Shown piece after piece: positions 36,831 to 44,833 of a stretch of DNA of 64,000 nt; position 1 is the stretch's first letter; each line of letters opens with the position of its first letter. The DNA is taken from contig NZ_VORT01000005.1 in NCBI RefSeq assembly GCF_007997155.1, positions 226,065 to 290,064 on the forward strand, written 5' to 3'. Under the pieces are notes generated by a model. That model was not told where the DNA came from. It searched no databases and saw nothing but the letters and a program-made list of their open reading frames with translations. The translations under genes and the position numbers were made by a program. This stretch comes from Aequorivita antarctica (GTDB lineage Bacteria; Bacteroidota; Bacteroidia; Flavobacteriales; Flavobacteriaceae).

Positions 36831-38018
36831 ATGATAAAATATTTCAATATAATACAGGCTTTAAGCAGGACGGCATTGGCAAATCCCAATGAAGCAATTT
36901 TGCATCAAATCCAAAGATTAAAAGATAGCTTGGAAAAAGATGGTCATAATAAAGAAGCTAAATCTTTAGATGGTTTATTGCTGTCTTCAAAATACAGTAT
37001 GGATATGTCACCTAGTAAAATCCAAAAGTCGTTCGTAATAACTAGGGGGGAATCCCTTACGGTTAAAACCCCTACACCTGTTGACAAAGAAACTTCAACC
37101 CCTTTAGCAGAAATATTCTTTCCTTTGGATATGCCTCCTGAAATACCTCTTCTAGATGACAATATTCAGCTGGCAATTCAATCAATTGTAAATGAATGGA
37201 TGAAATTTGATCAACTTTCGGAGATTAACGCTATGCCTGCCAGTTCGTGCTTAATATACGGCGCCCCTGGAACAGGTAAAACTCACTTAGCAAAATGGAT
37301 TGCCAAACAGATAGGACTACCAGTAGTTTTGGCGAGATTGGAAGGCTTGATGTCTTCCTTTCTTGGAACAACCTCGCGAAATATAGGGAACTTGTTTGCC
37401 TTTGCTAATAGATATAATTGTGTGCTTTTACTTGATGAATTTGATGCAATTGCCAAATTACGTAATGACCCACAGGAAGTTGGGGAGGTAAAGAGGGTTG
37501 TAAATACCTTATTACAAAGTCTTGATTCTCGACATGAAAAAGGATTTACCATAGGGGTAACTAATCACGAAAGTCTTTTAGACCCTGCTATTTGGAGAAG
37601 GTTTGATATACAAATAGAAATTCCCAAGCCCTCTCCAGAAGTAATGGTTCATCTACTTGGAAAATTCTTAAAGCCACTGGAGTTCCAGGAAAATGAGATC
37701 AAATTTTTAGCGTGGTGCCTTGAAGGGGCATCTGGTGCAGATGCTAAAATTTTGTCTAAATGGTTTAAAAGAGCATTTGTGTTAGAAAAAGAAAATAGTA
37801 TTGTTGATGTAATGAGACAGTTTGCATTACTTAATTCTGGGAGAGTGAACATACATAAAAGAAATATTATGTTGCATAGCGATGAAGACTTTATAGCTAT
37901 GCTGTTGAACGATAAGATATATTCGTTTAAACAAAAAGACATAGCGTCCCTATTTGGAATAACTCCTTCTTCATTAAGTAAGCAATTATCAAAATATAAA
38001 GATTCAGAAAAAAATTAA
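36831..38018 (+). CDS. AAA ATPase of an IetAS-like pair, with C-terminal helix-turn-helix
   Basis: The 395-residue classic AAA protein has an N-terminal helical region (about 1-120), then Walker A GAPGTGKTH near 144-152, Walker B LLLDEFDAI near 200-208, sensor 1 GVTNH near 243 and arginine finger WRRFD near 255. The C-terminal end (about 365-390) is a helix-turn-helix-like segment, KDIASLFGITPSSLSKQLSK, unusual for this family. The subtilase gene follows with a 3-bp gap. AAA plus subtilase pairs are reported as the anti-phage system IetAS, where the ATPase presumably controls the protease. The extra HTH suggests it may also bind DNA, perhaps its own repeat array; this is inference. Confidence 0.82.
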   Translation: MIKYFNIIQALSRTALANPNEAILHQIQRLKDSLEKDGHNKEAKSLDGLLLSSKYSMDMSPSKIQKSFVITRGESLTVKTPTPVDKETSTPLAEIFFPLDMPPEIPLLDDNIQLAIQSIVNEWMKFDQLSEINAMPASSCLIYGAPGTGKTHLAKWIAKQIGLPVVLARLEGLMSSFLGTTSRNIGNLFAFANRYNCVLLLDEFDAIAKLRNDPQEVGEVKRVVNTLLQSLDSRHEKGFTIGVTNHESLLDPAIWRRFDIQIEIPKPSPEVMVHLLGKFLKPLEFQENEIKFLAWCLEGASGADAKILSKWFKRAFVLEKENSIVDVMRQFALLNSGRVNIHKRNIMLHSDEDFIAMLLNDKIYSFKQKDIASLFGITPSSLSKQLSKYKDSEKN

Positions 38019-38021
38019 GTT

Positions 38022-40511
38022 ATGGCAAATAGTCCTGTTCAAATAGTTTTAAATACCAATGATTTTATAGAAGCGTTGGAAAATAAAGGCGGAGGCTCCT
38101 CTAAGGATTTTTTTGCCGATAATGACCTGGCTTTTATTGGACATCGCAATAATCTACAAAAACAACTTAGTGAGATTAAAAACCTGCAGTTAACAAGCAG
38201 TTTTTCGAAAATTTCTTATGCAAAAGTGACTTTAAAACCAATTGCTTTAGCAAAAAGTCACCGACCCACATCTCAATTGTTCAAAAGAGATACTGCGCCA
38301 ATAGTTGGGGCAGGAGATTTAGGAGAATTGTTTGTAGAATTAACACCTGAAGGAGTTAACACTATCAATACTGCAGTAGGCCAAGCTGAGACAGAAACCC
38401 GATATAAAGAAAATAAGAAAAACGGGAAACTTGAACCTAACCCTTCGAGGCTTAGAAGTGAAATTGGTGCTATTCAAAATATTATACCTTATACTGCAAG
38501 TGACAAAAGAAAATTCTCAGTAAACGAAGCTCTAGAATGGTTTTCTCATCCACAAAGCGGGGGTTCTTACTTAGTTGAGCTATTTGAAGCACCACCACAA
38601 AGGCAAGATTGGGATTTACTAAGTACACATAAATTCCAACTCTTTAAAAGTTTTTTCGACCGATTGGAGAGTATTGGAAACGGACTAGTCGTATCCAGAG
38701 TTATTACAGGAAGCGGAGCAGCAGTAATATTTGGCATCAAATTAGAGAAAAGTTCCGCTACACCCATAATACACCTTTTGCCTGCTACTTCGTCATTCGG
38801 TAAATCAGGTGAAAAAAAACAAATTGAGCTGGATGCAGGAAAGCATCACGAACTACTTGATTTTTTAGGACAGCATCCTTTAGTTAAAAGAATTATGTTG
38901 CCACCAATTATCACTCAAAGTATGAATTCCCACCCTGTAAAAAGAGGAGATGTTTATGATGTACCTCCGATAAAGCCGGAAAATTCGTATCCAAAAATAT
39001 GCATAGTAGATGGTGGTGTTTCTGACATTTATGGAGATTGGATTGAAGACAGATGGGACTTGATAAGTCATACAGACAAAGACGAGAGTCATGGAACTTT
39101 TATAGCCGGACTAACAATTGTAGGTCAAACTTTAAACGGAGATGCTATTTGTAAAGAAGTAGATGGATGTAAAATTATTGATTTGGACATCCTGCCTATT
39201 CCGAGTAAGTACGACAATTATTTTCCGCGACCTTTCCAGTTTTTTTCAGAATTGGAGAATGCAGTTGAAGACCTAAAATCAAGGACTGGAGTTAGGATAT
39301 TTAATTTTAGCATGAATGTAGAAGAGCATGCTTCAACTACTGGATACAGTCTGTTTGCACAACTTTTAGATAAAATTGCTGAAGAAAATGATGTTGTGTT
39401 TGTTATTTCAGCGGGAAATACAAAGTCCGTCGATATGAGACGTGAGTGGTCAAATGATGCTTTCGAAGCAGTGAAAATTTTGGCTTCATCACGAAATGAC
39501 ACGATAAAAAAACCTGCCGAAAGCTGTAGAAACGTTAGTGTAGCGGCACTTAATCCTCCCAATTTAGAAGGAGTAATACCATATGCCTTGAGCAATTATA
39601 GCTGTCGAGGGCCTGGCTTAAGGGTAGGTCTTAAACCTGATTTTGCTCATATTGGAGGCTCTGGAACGATTCACCCAGAACATGGGCATGGTTTATTGTC
39701 TTTAGATATCGGTGGGAAAATTGTCGATGGTTGCGGTACTAGTTATGCAGCACCGCATGTAGCAAAAACTTTAGCTAGTCTTGACCATTCTATTGAAGGT
39801 AATGTATCTCGTGAAACTTTAATCGGTCTCGGGGTTCATCATGCGGTTTTACCAGAATCGCTAAATGATAAAAACTTAAGAAACATTACAAAACATTTAG
39901 TGGGCTTTGGTGTCCCTAATGGTTCTGATGAAATCTTAAATGGTAATGCGTCTAGTATAACTCTAGTTTTTGCAAATCGGATTATAAATAGGCATAAAAT
40001 GAGTTTTAAATTCTCATGGCCACCAAGTTTAGTAAGCAATGGAAAGTGTTTTGGACATGCCAAACTTACCATAGTGAGCACACCAAGATTTGATTACAAG
40101 TACGGGGCTGAATTTGTGAGGGTAAATATTGATGCTGCATTAAGACAACAACAGAATAATGGTCACTATCTCGGTCGTTTAAAGGCGATTTATACGCCAG
40201 ATCAGGGGGATGGCAGTTTATTTGAAAAAGATCAGATTGAACATTCGTTTAAATGGAGTCCTGTAAAAGTATATGAAAAAACCTTTCCAAGAGGTGTTGG
40301 TCCAACTACCAATTGGAGTCTGGATGTTGAGTACCTGGCCAGAGATGGTGTTACTATTCCTGCAGATGGAGTGCCGTTTACCGCTATCTTAACAATTTCT
40401 GACCCGAATGGAGAGAAACCAGTATTTAACGATATGCGACAAATGCTACAATCATTAGGAGTTCAAGCCGTTGATATAAAAACCGCAGCACGTATTGTAC
40501 CGAGAGTTTAA
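38022..40511 (+). CDS. Subtilisin-like (S8) serine protease of an IetAS-like pair
   Basis: An 829-residue cytosolic protease with no signal peptide, which argues for an intracellular effector. The N-terminal about 320 residues are non-catalytic. The triad is visible: Asp in CIVDGGVSD near 330, His in DESHGTFIAG near 358 and Ser in CGTSYAAPHVA near 574, with oxyanion Asn in ISAGNT near 467. The C-terminal about 200 residues are beta-rich. It is coupled to the AAA ATPase (3-bp gap) and followed after 26 bp by the DUF2188 gene. Its target is unknown. Confidence 0.85.
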   Translation: MANSPVQIVLNTNDFIEALENKGGGSSKDFFADNDLAFIGHRNNLQKQLSEIKNLQLTSSFSKISYAKVTLKPIALAKSHRPTSQLFKRDTAPIVGAGDLGELFVELTPEGVNTINTAVGQAETETRYKENKKNGKLEPNPSRLRSEIGAIQNIIPYTASDKRKFSVNEALEWFSHPQSGGSYLVELFEAPPQRQDWDLLSTHKFQLFKSFFDRLESIGNGLVVSRVITGSGAAVIFGIKLEKSSATPIIHLLPATSSFGKSGEKKQIELDAGKHHELLDFLGQHPLVKRIMLPPIITQSMNSHPVKRGDVYDVPPIKPENSYPKICIVDGGVSDIYGDWIEDRWDLISHTDKDESHGTFIAGLTIVGQTLNGDAICKEVDGCKIIDLDILPIPSKYDNYFPRPFQFFSELENAVEDLKSRTGVRIFNFSMNVEEHASTTGYSLFAQLLDKIAEENDVVFVISAGNTKSVDMRREWSNDAFEAVKILASSRNDTIKKPAESCRNVSVAALNPPNLEGVIPYALSNYSCRGPGLRVGLKPDFAHIGGSGTIHPEHGHGLLSLDIGGKIVDGCGTSYAAPHVAKTLASLDHSIEGNVSRETLIGLGVHHAVLPESLNDKNLRNITKHLVGFGVPNGSDEILNGNASSITLVFANRIINRHKMSFKFSWPPSLVSNGKCFGHAKLTIVSTPRFDYKYGAEFVRVNIDAALRQQQNNGHYLGRLKAIYTPDQGDGSLFEKDQIEHSFKWSPVKVYEKTFPRGVGPTTNWSLDVEYLARDGVTIPADGVPFTAILTISDPNGEKPVFNDMRQMLQSLGVQAVDIKTAARIVPRV

Positions 40512-40537
40512 TTTTTAAATCTAAATAATATATTATT

Positions 40538-40783
40538 ATGGCAAATTATCACGTTACACAGAAAAAAGGACAAGATGGATGGAATGTCCAAAAAGAAGGA
40601 GGCCAGAGGGCCTCAGCAATTGTAAATACACAAAAACAAGCAGAACAACTTGCTAAACAATTTTCATCAAATAATGGTGGAGGTGAAGTAAGAATACATC
40701 GGCCAAATGGTGGACCTATACGAGATAGTGACACTGTAAAGCCGGGGAATGATCCAAAATCAATAAAAGATACGAAGCATTAA
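40538..40783 (+). CDS. DUF2188 small protein, third gene of the AAA/subtilase operon
   Basis: The 81-residue protein has the DUF2188 layout: HVTQKKGQDGWNVQKEGGQRAS, NTQKQAEQLAKQ, then GGGEVRIHRPNGGPIRDSDT. It is a small cytosolic beta-alpha-beta protein of unknown function. It lies 26 bp after the protease in the same direction. It could be a substrate, inhibitor or sensor for the protease; no data in the sequence decide. Confidence 0.78.
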   Translation: MANYHVTQKKGQDGWNVQKEGGQRASAIVNTQKQAEQLAKQFSSNNGGGEVRIHRPNGGPIRDSDTVKPGNDPKSIKDTKH

Positions 40784-40848
40784 AAACGAAGTAAAAAAAT
40801 TGGAACTAAAACACTAAGCGAAAATCACTTGTTAATTCTGTAGCGGAG

Positions 40849-40910
40849 ATAAAAGCCCACTCTTATGGTTTTCGGTAATGGGTGGGTTTGTGTTTGTTTT
40901 ATATGAAAGA
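40849..40910 (+). repeat. Dispersed mosaic repeat, copy A (hairpin block only)
   Basis: Contains AAAAGCCCACTCTTATGG and TTTTCGGTAATGGGTGGG, the block seen in copies B, C, E, F and G, with CCCAC/GTGGG able to pair. Only this central block is present. It lies about 65 bp after the DUF2188 stop codon. Confidence 0.75.
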
Positions 40911-40967
40911 AAATATTTTAAATGATTATGAATTGCAATTTATACAGTTATATCATAAATTTTATAG

Positions 40968-41078
40968 TTGATTTTTTTTATTACAAAAGAAGTTTTTACA
41001 ACAATATTTCCGGGGATTATTACGGGTCTTTTTCTTGGAATAATATTCTTTTTTATTAAGGATTACCTCTTGATATAA
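40968..41078 (+). CDS. Possible small single-helix membrane peptide (TTG start)
   Basis: A 36-residue frame, LIFFITKEVFTTIFPG then a hydrophobic helix and a charged end KDYLLI. It overlaps the stop of a 22-codon ATG frame and could instead be its -1 frameshift continuation. Short hydrophobic peptides in defence islands can be toxins, but chance AT-rich coding is equally likely. Confidence 0.2.
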   Translation: MIFFITKEVFTTIFPGIITGLFLGIIFFFIKDYLLI

Positions 41079-41233
41079 TAAAATTTATACAGATTATTAA
41101 GTACATTTATTACAATATAATTGCTTATCTGAATGAAACGCTATCTTATCATTTAAAAACATTCATCGAATTAGCGACAAAAATGGTTATATGGCACCGT
41201 TAGTTTCAATCCTACCCAACAATTTTTAGCAAA

Positions 41234-42661
41234 GTGAAATCCTCAACAAAAAGAATTGAAAATAATAAATCCTTCAATACTGAATTAAATTTTATTAAGA
41301 AAATAAATGAAATTGAAAATATTGAGTTAAAAGAAGCTAACTCTCGCTATCTATTTGCTTTATTGAATAGAGAAGAACTTAAATTTAAACTTGAAATAAG
41401 CAATATCTTTTCAGAGAACGATAATCTTCAAGAACTTTCTTTTTCACTTGAAAATAAAACCTTCATAGTTAAAGAGTTTAATGATGTAGGCAAGAAAACA
41501 AAGATATCTTCAGAGAGTGGTGTCCAACTTCTTACATCTATTGATTTAGACACATTTCACTCAACTGCATTCCTAAAGAAAGGGTGTTATAAAGCATTTT
41601 ACCCTTTAGAATTAGAGGATATTAAAACCTTTCATAATGAATTTGAGACAGTGACCTACCAAAGAAACGGCATTGAACATTTTTATGATTGCCTGAGGGT
41701 TACGATCGAAACGCGTGAATATGATGTGACCCAAATCAAAGATGAAAATCGAGGGTATTATGTTTTTGATTGTTTGCAAGATCAAACTTTTGAAGATTTT
41801 TCAGATGCCTGTTACTCAATTCAACAAGCCATAGGATTTATAAATAAATTAATGGTAGGTGGAGAAAAATTCGTTTTCGATGATAGTGGTGAGTTTTATT
41901 ATTCAAACTATATTAGACCGACCCTTAGAGGTTTGTATTCTCCAGTATTTTCAAATCCATTTTCAAAATTGGATATTGAAAGAAGTGTTGCAGAAGAAAT
42001 GGTTGGTATATTGTCAAGAATTTCACTTGAGGACTTATCGAGCCTAGCAACTAGAATACATCAAAACCCTGAGTTCTCAGTAGTAATTTTAATAATCTTA
42101 GAATCAACTTCAATTGCATCCCTGTTGCTAATACCCTCATCATTTGCCGTAATTATTGAACAGCTTTCCAAACATCTGAATGTTAAAGAAGTTGGGCTTG
42201 ATAAGCCAATTGATGATCCAGAGCTGGAGTCCACTATAATTGATGAGCTGCACCAGGTTATCGACAAAAACAAGAAAGGTTTTACCCCCGAAAATATTCT
42301 AAAACTCAAAAGAAGGCTTAATGGCATCAACAGGCCTACGAATAAAAAAGCGTTGACCAATAATGAGAAACTTACTCGACCTTTTGAACAGCTAGATATA
42401 GAGTTAACTTTACACGATATTTCTATAATTGAGCATCGAAATGATTTGTTCCATGGGAACGTTCTTTTAAATACAAACCAGAGCAGAGATGAAGAAACCA
42501 CTAATTTATATATGGCTTATGTTTCTGCAAAACTCTTTACACTCATAAGTAAGCTTATTTTAAAGAGCAGTGGGTATGGTGGCTATATTTACAATCAAGC
42601 AAAGTATTTAGAAAGCAAACTTGGCCTGAAAACCAATGAACAATATTTCGATAAAATATAA
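41234..42661 (+). CDS. HEPN-like protein of unknown function
   Basis: The 475-residue cytosolic protein uses a GTG start, since no ATG occurs in frame for about 200 codons. The N-terminal about 330 residues have no recognised domain. The C-terminal part (about 340-460) is helical and holds IIEHRNDLFHGNVLL near 410, an R-N-x3-H pattern like the catalytic motif of HEPN RNases and of ApeA-type defence proteins. An RNase role is therefore possible, inferred from this motif alone. It stands between repeat copy A and the trypsin-like gene and appears monocistronic. Confidence 0.6.
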   Translation: MKSSTKRIENNKSFNTELNFIKKINEIENIELKEANSRYLFALLNREELKFKLEISNIFSENDNLQELSFSLENKTFIVKEFNDVGKKTKISSESGVQLLTSIDLDTFHSTAFLKKGCYKAFYPLELEDIKTFHNEFETVTYQRNGIEHFYDCLRVTIETREYDVTQIKDENRGYYVFDCLQDQTFEDFSDACYSIQQAIGFINKLMVGGEKFVFDDSGEFYYSNYIRPTLRGLYSPVFSNPFSKLDIERSVAEEMVGILSRISLEDLSSLATRIHQNPEFSVVILIILESTSIASLLLIPSSFAVIIEQLSKHLNVKEVGLDKPIDDPELESTIIDELHQVIDKNKKGFTPENILKLKRRLNGINRPTNKKALTNNEKLTRPFEQLDIELTLHDISIIEHRNDLFHGNVLLNTNQSRDEETTNLYMAYVSAKLFTLISKLILKSSGYGGYIYNQAKYLESKLGLKTNEQYFDKI

Positions 42662-42819
42662 ACCTCTTGCTGGTGCGGGCGTCTCGCCCGTTTTTTCCCC
42701 TGTCTATCCAATAAATAGGATTACATAAAAAGCTTAACATTGCCTATTACTTATTATCTCAAATATGAAAAGCTTACGGCAAAAAGAAATAAAGATTTAA
42801 AAAAAATAAAATCGATTAT

Positions 42820-43824
42820 TTATTGTCTTTCTTTTCCCTCTATAAATTCGTATAGAAGTTTAAAGATTGTGCTGGTGGGTATAACAACAATATAGGGAAG
42901 TTTACCTTTTTCAATAAGTGCTCCTTTTTCAAATAATTCCTGAGCAACCATACCTAGGACTTGTCCTTTTTCATTAATAACGGGACTTCCACTATTACCA
43001 GAAGAGGTTTTTGCTGAAATTAAAAAAAGTTTATTTCCAGAATAATTTTCAATATGTGAATTTATTTCACCTTTATGAATAACTTGGTAGGCCGCTTTTG
43101 ACATTGGAATTGAGGGATATCCAATGGTAATAATTTCTGAAAGTATTTCTTGTTCCTGCGAAAAAACAAATTCGGAAATTTTTGATAAATCAACTTCAAT
43201 TTCCAAAAAAGCTACATCTTCATATTTGTTTTCATATAAAATTGAAAATTTAAAACTCTTGTCATCAACATCCAACAATCTGAGTTTTTTAGCCTTTGCT
43301 ATTACGTGTTCATTTGTTACTATAATATTTTTGCCAAAATCCTTAATTAAAAAACCAGTTCCTATATCTATTTTATCATTTTTATCCGTATTCTCAATTT
43401 TGAATACAGAATTTCTATATCGTTCAATAATATATCTGGTGCCAAATAATATATTTGGTATTAAACCTTGGAAATACATATGTGTAGTGAATTTTGTATT
43501 TTCTTGATATACTTTAGTATTTATGATTGGTTCTAAATCTTTTAATAAACCACTTTGAACCAATACTTCAATAGTATATAAAGGAATGTGTGGTCTAAAT
43601 TCTTGAGCCCCGGTTCTTAGCTTATATTCTCGATAATATTCGGGTTTAAACATTCCCAAAGTTATTTGATTATGTGTTCCTAAATGAGTATGTTTTTTAC
43701 ATAAAAAATCTACTATTTCATTAAAATAGTCTGGATTTATCGTTTTTGATAAAAAGAAGGTTGCTATTTCTTGAGATAAATCTTGGTGATAATAAAGTAA
43801 ATTCTGGAGTCTTTTAACTAACAT
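42820..43824 (-). CDS. Trypsin-like serine protease with N-terminal extension, no signal peptide
   Basis: The 334-residue protein has an unknown N-terminal about 140 residues and then a trypsin/DegP-like domain. His is in IIVTNEHVIA near 178, Asp in KYEDVAFLEI near 208 and Ser in SSGNSGSPVINEKGQ near 280. No PDZ domain and no export signal are present, so it probably acts in the cytosol, unlike DegP. Cytosolic trypsin-like proteases serve as effectors in several defence systems, and the location fits. It is convergent with the HEPN-like gene and divergent from the toxin-antitoxin trio. Confidence 0.78.
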   Translation of the reverse strand: MLVKRLQNLLYYHQDLSQEIATFFLSKTINPDYFNEIVDFLCKKHTHLGTHNQITLGMFKPEYYREYKLRTGAQEFRPHIPLYTIEVLVQSGLLKDLEPIINTKVYQENTKFTTHMYFQGLIPNILFGTRYIIERYRNSVFKIENTDKNDKIDIGTGFLIKDFGKNIIVTNEHVIAKAKKLRLLDVDDKSFKFSILYENKYEDVAFLEIEVDLSKISEFVFSQEQEILSEIITIGYPSIPMSKAAYQVIHKGEINSHIENYSGNKLFLISAKTSSGNSGSPVINEKGQVLGMVAQELFEKGALIEKGKLPYIVVIPTSTIFKLLYEFIEGKERQ

Positions 43825-43909
43825 TTTAATCTTTTTATGTTTTAAATATAAAATACATAAATTTAATATTAAGGTTGATGAAAATTATAGAAAACTCGAT
43901 TAATAATGA
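43825..43909. other. Spacer upstream of the trypsin-like gene
   Basis: Short AT-rich region that should contain the protease promoter on the minus strand. No clear TAnnTTTG was found. It leads into repeat copy B. Confidence 0.4.
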
Positions 43910-44050
43910 CCTCGCTGATTTTGAAACCTATAAAATCATTATATTTGGAATTCTCCCCCTTTGCCCTCCGAAGCTTTATGCGTAGGTGGAACCATTAAAA
44001 TGTACGCTCTTACGGTTTTCCGTAATGGGTGGGTTTGAGTTTGTTTTATA
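43910..44050 (+). repeat. Dispersed mosaic repeat, copy B
   Basis: Carries the blocks ATTATATTTGGAATTCTCCC, CCGAAGCTTTATGCGTAGGT and CTCTTACGGTTTTCCGTAAT. TTACGG/CCGTAA forms a hairpin. The leading GCGCGCTTTT hairpin block of other copies is missing. Confidence 0.8.
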
Positions 44051-44085
44051 GCATTAGTATTATATAATCTTTAAGATTAAAAGTA

Positions 44086-44126
44086 TTGTTATGTAAAACA
44101 ATTCTTTTACTTTTGTTTTGTAAAAG
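44086..44126 (+). promoter_or_regulatory. Promoter and overlapping operator of the antitoxin-chaperone-toxin operon
   Basis: TTG at 44086-44088, 19-bp spacer, TACTTTTG at 44108-44115: this fits the Bacteroidetes consensus. A perfect inverted repeat CTTTTAC (44104-44110) / GTAAAAG (44120-44126) covers the -7 box, where a bound antitoxin would block transcription. The start codon lies 38 bp downstream. Confidence 0.65.
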
Positions 44127-44163
44127 CTTATAGAAACTTAATAAATTTAAAATCACAGAAATC

Positions 44164-44406
44164 ATGAACAACATTTTAGAGGATTTAAAAAAGTATTTTC
44201 GTGATACTCCTCGTGAAAAAGTTATGAAGGATTGGGCGGAAACCAAAATGCAGGCTCCGCGTGGAGGCCCTACTCTTAGAAGGTATCTAGATGCGTCTAA
44301 AATCTTCTATCGATGTAAAAAAGAAGAATTTTTTGTCATTACGGAAATAAACAATATATTAGTAAACCCGAAGTATCCTTCGGGTTTTTCTTTTTTAAAA
44401 ATTTAA
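44164..44406 (+). CDS. Small protein, candidate antitoxin of a CmdTAC-like system
   Basis: An 80-residue charged protein: NNILEDLKKYFRDTPREKV, then MKDWAETKMQAPRGGPTLRRYL. Its last about 13 codons (NPKYPSGFSFLKI) are written across a perfect intrinsic terminator hairpin. The original coding end may therefore lie in another frame, where TAG and TAA occur just before the hairpin; a small frameshift is possible. First gene of a three-gene set (5- and 6-bp gaps), the place expected for an antitoxin. No family is recognised with certainty. Confidence 0.55.
   Translation: MNNILEDLKKYFRDTPREKVMKDWAETKMQAPRGGPTLRRYLDASKIFYRCKKEEFFVITEINNILVNPKYPSGFSFLKI
44364..44396 (+). terminator. Intrinsic terminator inside the tail of the first toxin-operon gene
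   Basis: AAACCCGAAG (44364-44373) pairs perfectly with CTTCGGGTTT (44378-44387), loop TATC, and is followed by TTTC plus six T. It lies before the chaperone and toxin genes, so it should lower their transcription relative to the first gene. Confidence 0.85.
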
Positions 44407-44410
44407 GATT

Positions 44411-44827
44411 ATGGCTAACCAGGCTTCCTTCCAATTGAACGACTATATTTTTAATGAAATTATGTTGCGTTTTGACAAAGAACTGCCAAAAGAACTTACC
44501 GTTGATATTATGCCGAGTGGTATATTTCATATAAAAAATAATTCATTTGATTTAACTATCGAATTTATTGCATTTAAAGATAATGACACAAAAAATCCTT
44601 TTATTAAAATAAAATGCAACGGGAATTTTTTGTTTCAAAACATCAAATCACAAGATGAAATTCCTGAATATTTTTACTCAAATTCAATCGCAATATTATT
44701 TCCATATCTTAGAGCTTTTATAAGTGTTCTGACACTGCAATCTAATATTCCCCCTTTGGTTTTACCTACTTATAATCTATCCAATTTAGAAAAACCATTA
44801 AAAGAAAACACAACAATTAACGAATAG
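44411..44827 (+). CDS. SecB-like chaperone of a toxin-antitoxin-chaperone system
   Basis: The 138-residue protein has the SecB-like signature near residues 86-125: NSIAILFPYLRAFISVLT, then LQSNIPPLVLPTYNL. It has an N-terminal beta-region (FQLNDYIFNEIMLRFDKE). Solitary SecB-like proteins next to small gene pairs act as specialised chaperones that protect a labile antitoxin (TAC systems). It lies 4 bp after the first gene and 6 bp before the ART-like gene. The pairing with an ADP-ribosyltransferase-type toxin matches CmdTAC-type phage defence. Confidence 0.8.
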   Translation: MANQASFQLNDYIFNEIMLRFDKELPKELTVDIMPSGIFHIKNNSFDLTIEFIAFKDNDTKNPFIKIKCNGNFLFQNIKSQDEIPEYFYSNSIAILFPYLRAFISVLTLQSNIPPLVLPTYNLSNLEKPLKENTTINE

Positions 44828-44833
44828 ATTATT

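Larger units (their letters stand above)
40784..41233. other. 450-bp spacer with repeat copy A and a possible tiny membrane peptide
   Basis: After the DUF2188 gene comes a short copy of the dispersed repeat (40849-40910). A 22-codon ATG frame (40903-40971) follows, and overlapping its stop a TTG frame (40968-41078) encodes 36 residues with one hydrophobic helix (FPGIITGLFLGIIFFFI). The rest is AT-rich with nothing else evident. Confidence 0.4.
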
